Below are positions 43,364 through 53,903 of a DNA stretch of 64,000 nt, in pieces. Both the position numbers and the translations under genes were made by a program. The notes under the pieces were generated by a model, which ran no database searches, was not told the DNA's origin, and saw only the letters and a list, made by a program, of their open reading frames with translations. The DNA comes from Panagrolaimus kolymaensis. Its lineage: Eukaryota; Nematoda; Chromadorea; Rhabditida; Panagrolaimidae. The stretch is taken from positions 1,302,001-1,366,000 of the forward strand of contig JAJQJQ010000025.1 in the NCBI GenBank assembly GCA_028622995.1. The letters are read 5' to 3'. Each line of letters begins with the position of its first letter. Position 1 is the first letter of the stretch.

Positions 43364-44611
43364 ATGCTTTTAAGTAATTTAGCAATTTTATTATTTTTGT
43401 ATAATTTTGTTAATAATGCTTTGGCTGAAACCACCACAATTAATCCAAATGATTATGTGGCTCTAGCGAAACAATATGGATGGATGTTAGGAGCGAGTAA
43501 GAACAAAAAATTAAAACATATATTTATATTCATTTTTAGAGTGCAGAGGTTATTGGATAACTTGTAATATGAAGAAAGATTTTGATGGTATGAAATAAAA
43601 AATATTTATTGTTTTTACATAATATCATTTTTTTAGACTGTGTCCAAATGATGGAAGAAATACAATGCAAAGCCCAAATAGAAGTAATAACGACGACGAC
43701 ATCTGTTATAACTACCAATGTTGTCCCAGAAAAATATGAAGACATTGCTTTAAAGAACGGATGGGAAACAACATCAGTAACAGGTTAAAAATTAAATTTT
43801 GCTAGAAATAAGTTGTCGATTGATAAAACAAAATTGCTCAATTATTGTTTTCGTGCATTGAATTTAAACTCAAAAATAATTCACTAAATATAAAAGCTGC
43901 TGCAATAAATCTTTAAACGGATATATTATTTTTTAAGATGAACCCGCTGCCGTATCATTTGTTCAATTAAAGGATTATTATCTTATTGCAAATTTTGCAA
44001 AAATGCTTTCTCCCATTTCTCTTCAAGAATGTCAAAATCAATGTTTAAACTATGTTGAAGGTAATAAGCCTTGCATCGGCTTAGAATATCTCAAACAAAA
44101 TTCAACTTGTGCCCTCATCGTCATGATGTTTGATATTCGAGTATATCCAGGTCCATGCAACACTTATGTTGTGGATCGAAAATTTCCCACCAGCGATGGC
44201 CTTGTTTTTTATGAAAAACTTGTTGAAATGAATGGTAAATCTTAAATTTAAACTTTTTTGGGGAAAGTGATATTTTTCTTTAGTTTTTGCAACAAATAAA
44301 ATTTGTCCCGACAGTTTTACTCAAGATTCTCAATGCCAATGTTCAAGTTCAATGGAAGTAAGCTCATTTTTTTCACATAAAGCATAGAATTTTTTCCGCA
44401 AAAAAACAAAAAATAAAAAGTAATTTATCGAAAAGTTTTTTTTAATTTTTTTTATAAAATTTTGGTACTTTTCTTTACTCGTTTGCTTTTTTAACTTTAA
44501 TTTTACATGTTTTAGAGTGAATCGTGTACTAATTTCTATGCTCCATTTTTAAAAGCAGTTTATGATAGCGCCACCCGACAATGTATAATCAAACCCAGAA
44601 ATTGTGCTTAA
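43364..44611 (+). CDS. Secreted PAN/Apple-domain-like protein
   Basis: Six exons, 43364-43496, 43540-43587, 43637-43783, 43938-44234, 44284-44357, 44516-44611, 264 aa. A signal peptide (MLLSNLAILLFLYNFVNNAL) is followed by two related YGWMLGA / NGWETTS segments, a Thr-rich linker, and a PAN-like domain in exon 4: ISLQECQNQCLNYVEGNKPCIGLEYL...STCALI, the usual C..C..C..F/Y..C order. The C-terminal part has six more cysteines. PAN domains bind proteins or carbohydrates outside the cell. Ligand unknown. Confidence 0.65.
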
Positions 44612-44864
44612 TAAATTTTGAATGATTTAATTTAGTATACATATTTATTTTTTTCTTTTCATTTATAATATTGTATATTGTTTTTGCTTAAATCGTTTTT
44701 TGGAATAAAATTTATTTATTTTTTTATTAAAAACAAGAAACTAATAATTTTTTTAAAACTAAATCAAAGGTATGAACTATTTATAAATGTGATATGTTGT
44801 AATAAAAAATGGGTTCAAGTAAACATCAATTCATAAAGCATACTACAGTATTGCCAGATATGCT

Positions 44865-45093
44865 TTAACAATATGGAGCACATACGCTTCCACACCATCG
44901 GCAGCTGCTATCAATGGGTTCCCACATTCGGCAAAGGAATTCAGGATAACTTGCTGAAAAAAATAAATAGACTTAACTATAACACAAAAGGATGAAGCAG
45001 CTTACCACAATATGCAAAGCTGTTGGCTGAAGCAACAAAAGAAACCATAGCTAATATAGCGACAAGGAAAAAAACTAATTTGGTGGCGAACAT
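44865..45093 (-). CDS. Small secreted cysteine-rich peptide
   Basis: Exons 45093-45006 and 44953-44865, 58 aa. Signal peptide (MFATKLVFFLVAILAMVSFV) then a 35-aa mature part with six cysteines, ending SSCRWCGSVCAPYC. Same two-exon plan and size class as the other secreted peptides in the window. No family recognised. Confidence 0.65.
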
Positions 45094-46046
45094 GATTGAT
45101 TGAAACTGCAGCTAAAATTTAGACGCTTTTTTTCTGTAGAAATCATTAATAAAGAAAATTCCACGAAAGCGAGTTAAATAAATTTGTCTCAACAAAAAAA
45201 AGCTTTGAATTTTCTAATCAAGACACGGGTTTTAATGTTTAAAAAAAGCATTTCCATCGATAACTAAAAAAATTGGACACATTAAAGCCAGCCACTTTTA
45301 GATATGGCGTCCACCTTCGCATTAATGTTCCCCTTTCACTTTTACTTTCCTTTTTATACTAACAAATTTAATTGGATTGCATTAGTGAAAGTAGTTTTCA
45401 AATGATCTACAATTATATATGTTGAAGGAAGTCCACCTTATTTTTTGATAAAAACAACACTCTTTTGTGCATTCCTTTTAAGGTAGAATGGTCTTCAAGG
45501 ACATCACTTCCAAATAAAACCTGCTTTTTCGTTAGTGAAAGTGGACTTTTTGAAAATTAAAGAAACACCTCCTCGCTTTTTGCACCCTTTTTGATCTTTT
45601 TTATTTTTTTTTACATGAACATATGTTCTATTTGGGTAATTTAATTTTTGACGTCAGCAAGCAAAATACCTGTTGTTGTTCGATTAAGTTTTTTTTCTTA
45701 TCTTAAAAATTACAAAAATTAAAGAATATACTTGAAAGTGAAAACTAGAAAAAGTGAAAGGTTGATGGATGACGCGATAATGATCGGTACTGTTTTTTTT
45801 TTCCTTTTTTTTTACTTTGGCGAAGTTCAATTGTCCAAATTTTTGATAGAAACAAATTTGGTCTGTTTGATTTTAGAGTAAAAAACAGTGTAAAAATAAA
45901 AATGACAAAAATAGCAAAATAAAATTCTTTATTAATTAAAAATTATTAAATTTTAATTTAATAAAAGGTTGTTATTAAAAAATAAATTAAAGTTATTATC
46001 AAATTGAAAAGAATTAACTTTTTTGAAAAAGTTTTGACCACTAAAC
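45094..46046. other. Intergenic
   Basis: No gene or repeat recognised. A phrase close to CACTTTTACTTTC / AGTGAAAGT recurs several times between 45290 and 45570. Confidence 0.4.
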
Positions 46047-48514
46047 TTAATAAAAATTCTTTGGAAAATAGTTATCATGCGCTGGCATAAAGTTATTTAG
46101 TATAACTGCTTCTTCATTTGCCATTGCTTTTTCGTTTGGCATTTCTCCAAAATTATTATCGATTTCTGATGGCAGCAAGATATGGCTCAATTTAATTTCA
46201 TTTAAAGAATTTGAGTTCAGTTGGTTAATAAAGTTGTTGTTGTTTATCATGGCTTGTTCGTTTACCAAAGCTGCATCCATTTCTTCGTTGTTTCCAGAAA
46301 TGTCAAAAACAGGATTGTAGAACGCCTCAGTTGGTAACAATAAATCACTTAACTTGTGATCAAAATATATTAGTTGTTGATCCATAAAGTCATTCATCAT
46401 CATTTGTTCATTCAACATTTCTGCTTGAATTTGCATAGCTTCCACGTTTTTCACATTGCCACTGCTTTCTTGAAAGCCAAAAGAAGGATTTTGCATATTA
46501 TAAAAGGCTTCAGTTGGTAATAAAACACTACTCAATCTATGATCGCTTGAAAAATATGGTACTTGCTGCTGCGCCATGAAAGAGTTAAACATCTTTTTGT
46601 CATTTTCAAATGGCATCGCTTCGATGCTGTTTTTATAATCTCTGCTATCCATAAAATTATTAGATTGACTTTGCCTATTTTTATTGGGTCGTATTAGAAC
46701 ATCACTCAATTTTATACCCTGAAATTAATTAATCATTAAAAATTGGCAGCAATTATTTTGTTAAAGACTACCAAAAATTTAAAAGACGCTGTTATTTTTA
46801 TAAGAAAAAAAGAAGAAGAAAAGGTTAGTTTATAAAAACTTGGTCAAATAACTGCTTTTGATTGCTCAAATAAATTCTTACCAATTGTTTGATTTGTTTT
46901 GGACTTAAATATTGCAAATGGAATGGAGCTTCGACAATATCTTCCAATTTATGAATATTCGTTGAATTTAATCGGTTGCCATGGGTAATTAATTTGCGTA
47001 ATTTTTGCATGGGTTTATAACTTTTAAAATCTTTGGCAAAAACTTTTTGAGAATTTGTGCTTGGCTCTGTGATTTCCTGAAACTTTTCTTCATTTTATCT
47101 AATTTTTTTTGTTGTTGTGAAGAGACAAACTTGGGAATAAACAGGTGCAAATCCTCCAAAAACTGATCGTTTTTGCCTTCGAGGGAAAACATTTGGCTCG
47201 GGTGGAAGAAGTTCTCGTCTTCGAGTATAATCGTTTTTGAAAAAGTATGGATTTGCATATGGATCCAGGGGAGCCAAGTTATGACCATACGTAATTGTAA
47301 TATTGTCAAGATCTGCAAAAAAAAAAATGTGGTTCAAGTTGATAAAAAAGAAAAATTGTTAAAGCTTGCCATAATAATAAAGTCCACCAAATGGAAATCG
47401 ATATGCTATGCCTTTACTAACGGGGAATGGAATATTGATATCCCCTTCATTACCATCATGGCCACCAATATCGTGCTCAACCTAAAAAAGACATAACGCT
47501 TAGTGGCTTTTTAAAAAAGTTTTTGATCGCATTGAAAGTAATAAAAATTCAATTAAACAAGTTTGAAAATTTCTGTTTGGAGACCATATTTCAAACTTGC
47601 ATAAAAAAATAAGTCAAATTGGGACACTTTCGTGTTGATAAAGCTTGGCTAAAAATTGCGAAGAAAAAAAAGCAAAAAAAAGCTTACTCCCAAATGAAAT
47701 GTCCCGGTATATGGATTACACATGGGCGGTTTACAAGACATGGGGACATTGGATTTTGCAACTTTTCCAAGTGGAAGAGTTGGGTGTAAATCTGAAAAAT
47801 TTAATATTCACAAAAATATAAAAATCATTAAAAAATGTTTACTTCGATTAGCTTGCAATCTTGGATCAGAAACCAATGTAGCAAAATCATCTTTATTTAA
47901 TCCAAGCATATTAACCGGGTGATTAATGTAACCAAATTTGGTTGTGGTATCAGAAATACGATTGAAGAATCGACCAGTGATATCCATCATACCCCATGAT
48001 GGAATAGGAATATTTATATCTCCACCAATGTGCTACAAAAAGTGAAAGGTTCAGAATAAAAATGCAAATTAATTCAAACAAAAAAATATTTACCCGAGAA
48101 ATGGAAGGATCCAAATCGAGACCACCAGAATATTGATTTGAAAAAGGGAACACAGGCCAATAATCACCATTGTGAGATCGACCAGGAAGAGGTTCTTGTG
48201 GACCTAAAAATCAAAAACTATAATTTTTAATATTCTCTTTAAATTTTTTCGGTCTAACCTGGAATTGCATATGGTCTCGCAACGGGTCTTGATCTTGAAG
48301 CCAATCGAGTTTCCACCGCAGATTGCTTTAATCTTTTAGCTAAATATTTGTATGTTTCTGTTTCAGCTGAAGAAAGCTCTTCTTCGTTTTCTTCCTCATC
48401 ACTGGATTCTTCGGATTCATCATTATTTTCTTCTAATTTTGCATAAACAACGGAAACAAAAAATAAAAAAAAGAAAACTAAACAAAAAGTTAACTTTATT
48501 TTTTCCTTTTTCAT
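46047..48514 (-). CDS. Secreted multi-domain protein with LLPTEAFYN repeats
   Basis: Eight exons, all phases consistent: 48514-48259, 48203-48094, 48032-47843, 47791-47688, 47481-47370, 47312-47131, 47076-46882, 46718-46047; 606 aa. The donor of exon 5 is GC. Order: signal peptide (MKKEKIKLTFCLVFFFLFF), acidic Glu/Ser stretch, a conserved-looking core with two GGDINIP / EGDINIPFP segments, a dibasic furin-like RRQKR site, a helical part, and an Asn/Met/Gln-rich C-terminal exon. That exon has four repeats of the form LS-x-x-LLP-x-E (two read LLPTEAFYN). No family recognised. A proprotein cleaved after RQKR into two chains is plausible. Confidence 0.75.
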
Positions 48515-49060
48515 TTCATTGATTCAAAAAAAGAAGAAAGTGAAAAGATGATTGAACTAGGAAACAAGAAAATCGAAAGTTTATCCTTTATTTTTTCTCT
48601 TTTTTTCTTGCATTAAGTGACCTAGATTGATTAAAATTAAAACTTTCACTGATTGTGTTTTTGAGATTCTCGTTATAATAAATGATCATTGATTTAATTA
48701 CATTTGATAAAGTTGTTTCTTTTAACTAAAGGCTAATAAAAAAAATCTAATTGTCTATATTAATAAGTCCAAAGAATTGAAAAATAAAATAAAAGGTTAT
48801 CTTTCCATTGTGATAAATGCAATCGTTTATCATCAAATTTAGAAGAAAAAAGCTTTTACATGTTAACTTTGTTACTATACATCTCATTTTCTTTAAGAAT
48901 TTGGTGTCAATAACAATGTTATTATACATTTTTGTTTGATTCTTACAGAAAATGATTTATACAAGGAGTTACATATAAAAAAGTTTGACAAATATTGAAC
49001 CATATTAGTAAAATAAAATTTGACATAAAACCCCGCCAGCATGGTCACAATCATAGTTTT
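48515..49060. other. Intergenic
   Basis: Nothing recognised beyond A/T runs. Confidence 0.4.
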
Positions 49061-49348
49061 TTAGGCCAAATAAACTGAAGTGCTTTCAGATTTTGATATT
49101 TTAACGCCTAAAAAAAAATATACAATAATTATTTATGCATAAAAACTAATAATAAAAAAAAATTAACCTTTTGCTTTAGTTGAAAATTTACAATTTGTTA
49201 CAAATCGATCACACTCAACTCGAACTTTTAAAGGATATGAATTCTGATTAATCACAATCACTTTATTTAATTTTACCTAAAATTGAAATTAGTCTTTCAT
49301 TAAAAAATCTTTATATTCTCCTACTTCATTACTCATGGAATTACCCAT
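49061..49348 (-). CDS. Short paralogue of the protein encoded at 56705-57956
   Basis: Exons 49348-49325, 49276-49168, 49107-49061, 59 aa. Residues about 9-50 (VIVINQNSYPLKVRVECDRF, VTNCKFS) match the first exon of the larger gene (LVVNSQNQRLKIHVDSNRM, ITNCKFS). It has an extra 8-codon first exon and stops soon after the shared second intron. Only the first strand pair of the fold is kept, so it is either a relic that still reads open or a mini-protein. Confidence 0.55.
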
Positions 49349-49611
49349 AATTTTGAATTATGCAAACTTTTAGTAAAAAAAGATTATTTTTCACAAAAAA
49401 TTTCTAAAAACAATATTTTTAGTTCGTTTTCAGTCCAAATTATCGATTGTTTGTTGTCAACGTTTTGCTTTCTTTTTTGCGCTTTTTATGCTTCTTATTT
49501 TTTTTCTCTCTTACGTGCAGACATAACCCCGATGACGTCAAAAAATGATAATAAGAATTATCAATGAATCATTTATTTTGAACCTATTGCAAGTGGTGGA
49601 TACTTTCAAGC

Positions 49612-49875
49612 TTGATTATAACTAAAATTTTTAAATGCGATGCTCGCCATATTGAGATAGATCTCAATAACATCAGTGAAAAAGATTTTATATTTTTATT
49701 TGGTCATGGAAATGTGGTAACATGTTTTCTAAATAAAACAAAAATCATTAATGAGAATGGCGAAGAACTTTCACTTGAAATACTTTTGACCTTTTTACTC
49801 AAAATACGAGTAAACAATTTACTTACAGCATGGAATCTTCCACAACCAAAGCCAGATATTATTATAGTCCCCTAA
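49612..49875 (+). pseudogene. F-box-associated domain fragment
   Basis: An 87-codon frame with no ATG at its start (opens with TTG). The pattern IEIDLNNISEKDFIFLFG then TCFLNKTKIINENGEELSLE resembles the strand-turn-strand repeats of nematode F-box partner-binding arms. No F-box part and no good acceptor upstream. It is probably a gene fragment. Confidence 0.4.
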
Positions 49876-50253
49876 ACATTTTCTACTCAACATTTCCTTT
49901 CACGAATTTCTAACCAATTTTTTTATTTCATATGTCCAATAAAATTATCTCCAATTTCCATCACACCACACCCATGAAAAATCCTATATAGCTGAGTACT
50001 TTAATTAATGGATAAAAGATTCAGAAATTATAAAAATAAACAAGACATATTTTTTTATTTTTGAATATTGAAAAAGTAAATATGAACAATTATTAGTCTA
50101 TCCATTATTGCGGAGGATAAGCTGATCAAGCTTACATGAAATCACATTTTAATTAATATTATATCAATGCCCAAAAGAAATGAAATGATAAACTTTTATA
50201 TTATAAAAGAAATATAAATTTTTATTACGAAAAAGAACAAAAGACAAAATTTT
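49876..50253. other. Intergenic
   Basis: Nothing recognised. Confidence 0.4.
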
Positions 50254-51800
50254 TTAATTATTATATCTTATTTTACAAAAAGGAGCTGCCCAATAGCTAC
50301 AGTCTTCATTACATATGCCGTCTCCTCGTAGCATTCCGCACGTGTTATTGCTTGACAAAGTGGGGATATCAGGATCCCATACATCAAAATCCCATGGACT
50401 TCCATCAGACCATTTCCATGTTTCCCCCTCATCATTTGAATAAAGCCCAGTCCATGGAACATAACCAAGGTAATTCATTAAGCCTGAATCGAAATTGTGC
50501 TAACATATGTTTCAATTATGTAACCTTACTAATCAAAAAACTCATTTCATATCCACTGTGAATCGAAGCCAAATGTCCATTTACCGACTGACATAAACTT
50601 TCCGAATCAGTCCAGTTATAGCCAATAGTAACGCCAGCAAAATCACGTAAAAAAATACCATAACAAGAGTTAGTCGGTTCAAAATAGGTAAAATTAGCAA
50701 AGGTGCAGTTTTTAGTTATTGGAGGCGAAACAGTTATTGTTGCTTGTAATTTAATTTGGCACATAACAGCTAAAGACGTATAACAATTAACATTTATTAG
50801 TCCATCTTGCCCTGCTATCCATGCGCACTTTAAGATTGGATCTCCTAGAGAAGGTTGTCCATTATCCCAAGGATTATAATCATATAAACTTCCATCAGAC
50901 CATTGCCATGTCGTTCCATTGTCGTTTGAAAATATTCCGGACCATGGAGACCAACCCTCTTGGTAATCGCAAGCTCCTAAAATCTCGACGGCATATATAT
51001 CAAATAGAGTTTAAATGTAAGAAACATACGCTCTAAAATATTTAATTCATCAGCATTATGAATTGAAGGTAAATGTCCACCAAGACTTTGACAAAGGTTT
51101 TCAGCAAAGTGCCAGTCTCTTCCATCTTTATGATAATAAACCGTATAACAAGTATTAGTTGGTTCATAATAGGTAGAATTCCAAACGCAATAATTACTAA
51201 TTGGCTGGAAAGTTTTTGTTGATTGGGTGATGGCAATTGTCGGGGCTGTTTTAGTTGTAATAGTGGATTCTTTTGAGAAAGTGGTAGAAATTTGCTCAAA
51301 ATTAGTTTTCTCCACTTCACATACATATGGTTTTTGTTTAAAACAATCATCAACAACCCATCTTCCATTATTTAAATTCACTCCGACACAACTATTTTCT
51401 GTAATATTTCCCGGTTGGCCTGAATCCCATTCAATAAAATCCAAATCTGTTCCATCGATCCAAGTCAAATTATTTAATGTTGCAACATTTGAAAGACCTA
51501 TCCAAAAATTTGCTGTGGAACTTTGTTGAAAATGATCTCTTGCTTTCTCTAAAAATAGTTATAATAACAATTATTTTTTACTTAAAGAAAAATACCTGTG
51601 AGTAATGCATTTGTAAAACCCTCATGAATGGAAATTAAATGTCCGCCAACTAAATTGCAATGTACTTCAGCATCGGGGAATCCAGTCGATTGATTTATAA
51701 AAAAGTAACATTTCGTTTGCCATTCATAACTTTCATTTGGGCAAGAATCACCAAGAGTTAAATATGGTAAGAATATTAGAAAAAATAAGAAACGAAACAT
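50254..51800 (-). CDS. Secreted protein with three C-type lectin-like domains
   Basis: Four exons, 51800-51596, 51548-51030, 50976-50530, 50483-50254, 466 aa. A signal peptide (MFRFLFFLIFLPYLTLG) is followed by CTLD1 (C...WQTKCYFF, GGHLISIH, FWIGLS, W-x-DG, SCVGVNL, PYVCE). Then come a Ser/Thr-rich linker, CTLD2 (SNYCVW, LGGHLPSIH, WQWSDGS, CAWI), and CTLD3 (TNSCYGIF, NGHLASIH, WKWSDGSPWDF, CSYWAAPFCK). CTLD1 has WDSGQPG-N rather than a clean EPN or QPD; CTLD2 has WDNGQPS, and CTLD3 lacks it. Nematode multi-CTLD proteins act in gut immunity and surface recognition. Confidence 0.85.
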
Positions 51801-52093
51801 GATTGTTTCTTGAAGAAGAAAAAGAACGTTTTCAAATAAAAACTAATTATAAGTATGGGAAAATAAACCATTATCAGATAAAAAATAAAAAATTTACTGA
51901 TAAAAGCAGAATTATTGGAAAAAATTTAGCTTAAAAAAGAAACTTAAATTTTTTAGTTCCATTTGATTGATGGGAAAAAACTTAAATTTATGATAAGAAA
52001 ACCGATGCTTTCTAACATGATAAAATCAAACTTTTAAGAGACGAATACGAGAATAAGTTTGAAAAGCTGTATCGATTTTTCAATTTATAAAAA
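51801..52093. other. Spacer
   Basis: Upstream region of the lectin gene. Nothing else recognised. Confidence 0.4.
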
Positions 52094-53379
52094 CAAGAGC
52101 ATTGGGGCCCACCTTCGGTGGTCCCTCACAACTTTTTTATTAACAAACATAAACACTTTTCGAATAAGAAACATAACACTTTTCATTGACAAAAATAACG
52201 TTAGGGAATTCTTTTGTTTTAGAAAAGGATGAAAAAAGGGAGATGGTTAAGAAATAATATTTTATGATTAATTTGGTGTGAGTAGTAAAGAAGATGGGGA
52301 TTTCTTATGGTAAACGTGTGACTGTGACAGAAACTGGGCTTAAACACACGATTTTTTAGACAAACGTTTTAAAACGCGCAAACATGAAATTCCATATGAG
52401 GCGCAAATTTTAACCACCCTTTTAATCTAATTCAGTTTAATTTCACATGTTTGAAATCAACATTTTAAAATACCTTTACATATAAACATTTCATTCCATT
52501 TCAATACTAAAGTCACACTACTTAAAATAATTCTTCGGGTGGCTTACATCAAATTTAAATACCTTTCTAGGGGGGCTTCGCCCCAACGCAAGCGTAACTT
52601 CTCATCAATTACTTCAGCGAGTTCCGATTTGCGCCTTCTGGCTCCACTTTCATGTTTATCCTTTCTGCTTCCAAGCATATTCCTTCGTACAATTACTCCC
52701 TTTTCGAAATTAATAATGGGCCCTACGGGCCCCATCCCATCCATTTTCATTGCTTCCATTATCAATTATTGTATTTCCAAAATCACATTTTTATAAATCC
52801 GGGAACATTTTGATTTTTCGGTCTCGCATTTCATTATTCTGATATGCGTCACCATCCTTTTGAAGCCCATTTTCATTACTCTATTTTCGTCTTCACCTAC
52901 TTCCACACATTCTTAGTTGCAATAAAATTTTCTTAAATTTCCCAAACATCTTGAAATAACACTATAACACTTTATTACACCTCACTTCAAAAAATTATTT
53001 AAATCGAGCATTTCTTTAAACACCTTCCGGTAAACCATTTCATCATGCGCAATTACTTCTTCAACCATAACCGCTCTCATTCTTACCAAATTACAGTAAA
53101 ACATCTCGAAAAGAAAATTAACGTTTCCAAAAAATCCCACGCTTCGTCCTTTCATCAAACACAAAGAGAAACATTCGTGTCGAGAAATTTTTCGATTATG
53201 CAAATTTAAAACGCATGTCCTGAATCGGCCATCTCGATTCCGAAGAATGAAATTCACATATTCGGAATCAGCGTAAAAAACTGCATATGAGGTGCTAGAC
53301 ACATTTCAATTTGCTAGGGGACACCACATTGACAGACAAACAAACAGACAGACATACATTCTCACTTTACATAGGTAGA
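52094..53379 (-). mobile_element. Non-autonomous Helitron-like element C
   Basis: Read on the minus strand it starts TCTACCTATGTAAAGTGAG at 53379, runs through a TGTCTGTTTG microsatellite and the shared block with ACGAATGTTTCTCTTTG, and ends GGGACCACC-GAA-GGTGGGCCCC, AATGCT, CTTG at 52094. Starts and ends match elements A and B at 13198-14503. The body has GC palindromes (GGGGCTTCGCCCC, GGGCCCGTAGGGCCC). Frames at 52539-53302 are within the element and not supported as genes. Confidence 0.75.
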
Positions 53380-53903
53380 AAGTACCAACATGATACATTG
53401 TTTAGTTTATTAAAGGTTTTTAAAAAATTAATATTCAGAAAATAGTTTAAAATGGCTTTTTAATAACAGCAAAGATTTTTGGATATAAATTTAAAAATGG
53501 ATAATAAAGCAAGAAATATGCATTTTTATAGTGAAAACATCAATCAAGGTTAAACAAATCATTAAAGTTTCGTCTAATATAAATCCACCGCCTGCGTTAT
53601 TATTTTTCTTTTTAGTTATTTATTTGGAGGAAACTTTTCGTTCTCTAGAACTATATAAAATTATTATCCCCTATTCTCTAAGGGTAACTCTCAAGTTATT
53701 TTTTAACTGGCTAAACATAAAAAACAAAGGGACGAGTTGAGTGCGATTAATATCGATTTAAAAAATATACTGAAAAATATAGAAAAATAGTATTTGAAAC
53801 TTTCTTGTTTTTATTTTCCTGAAAAAAATTGGCTGTTGCATTTTTGAAAAGCCTTCAATATTTTTTTATTTATAAAAGTAAAGATAACGCTTAAGTTTAA
53901 AAA
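53380..53903. other. Intergenic
   Basis: Nothing recognised. The frame at 53531-53740 has no support. Confidence 0.4.
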
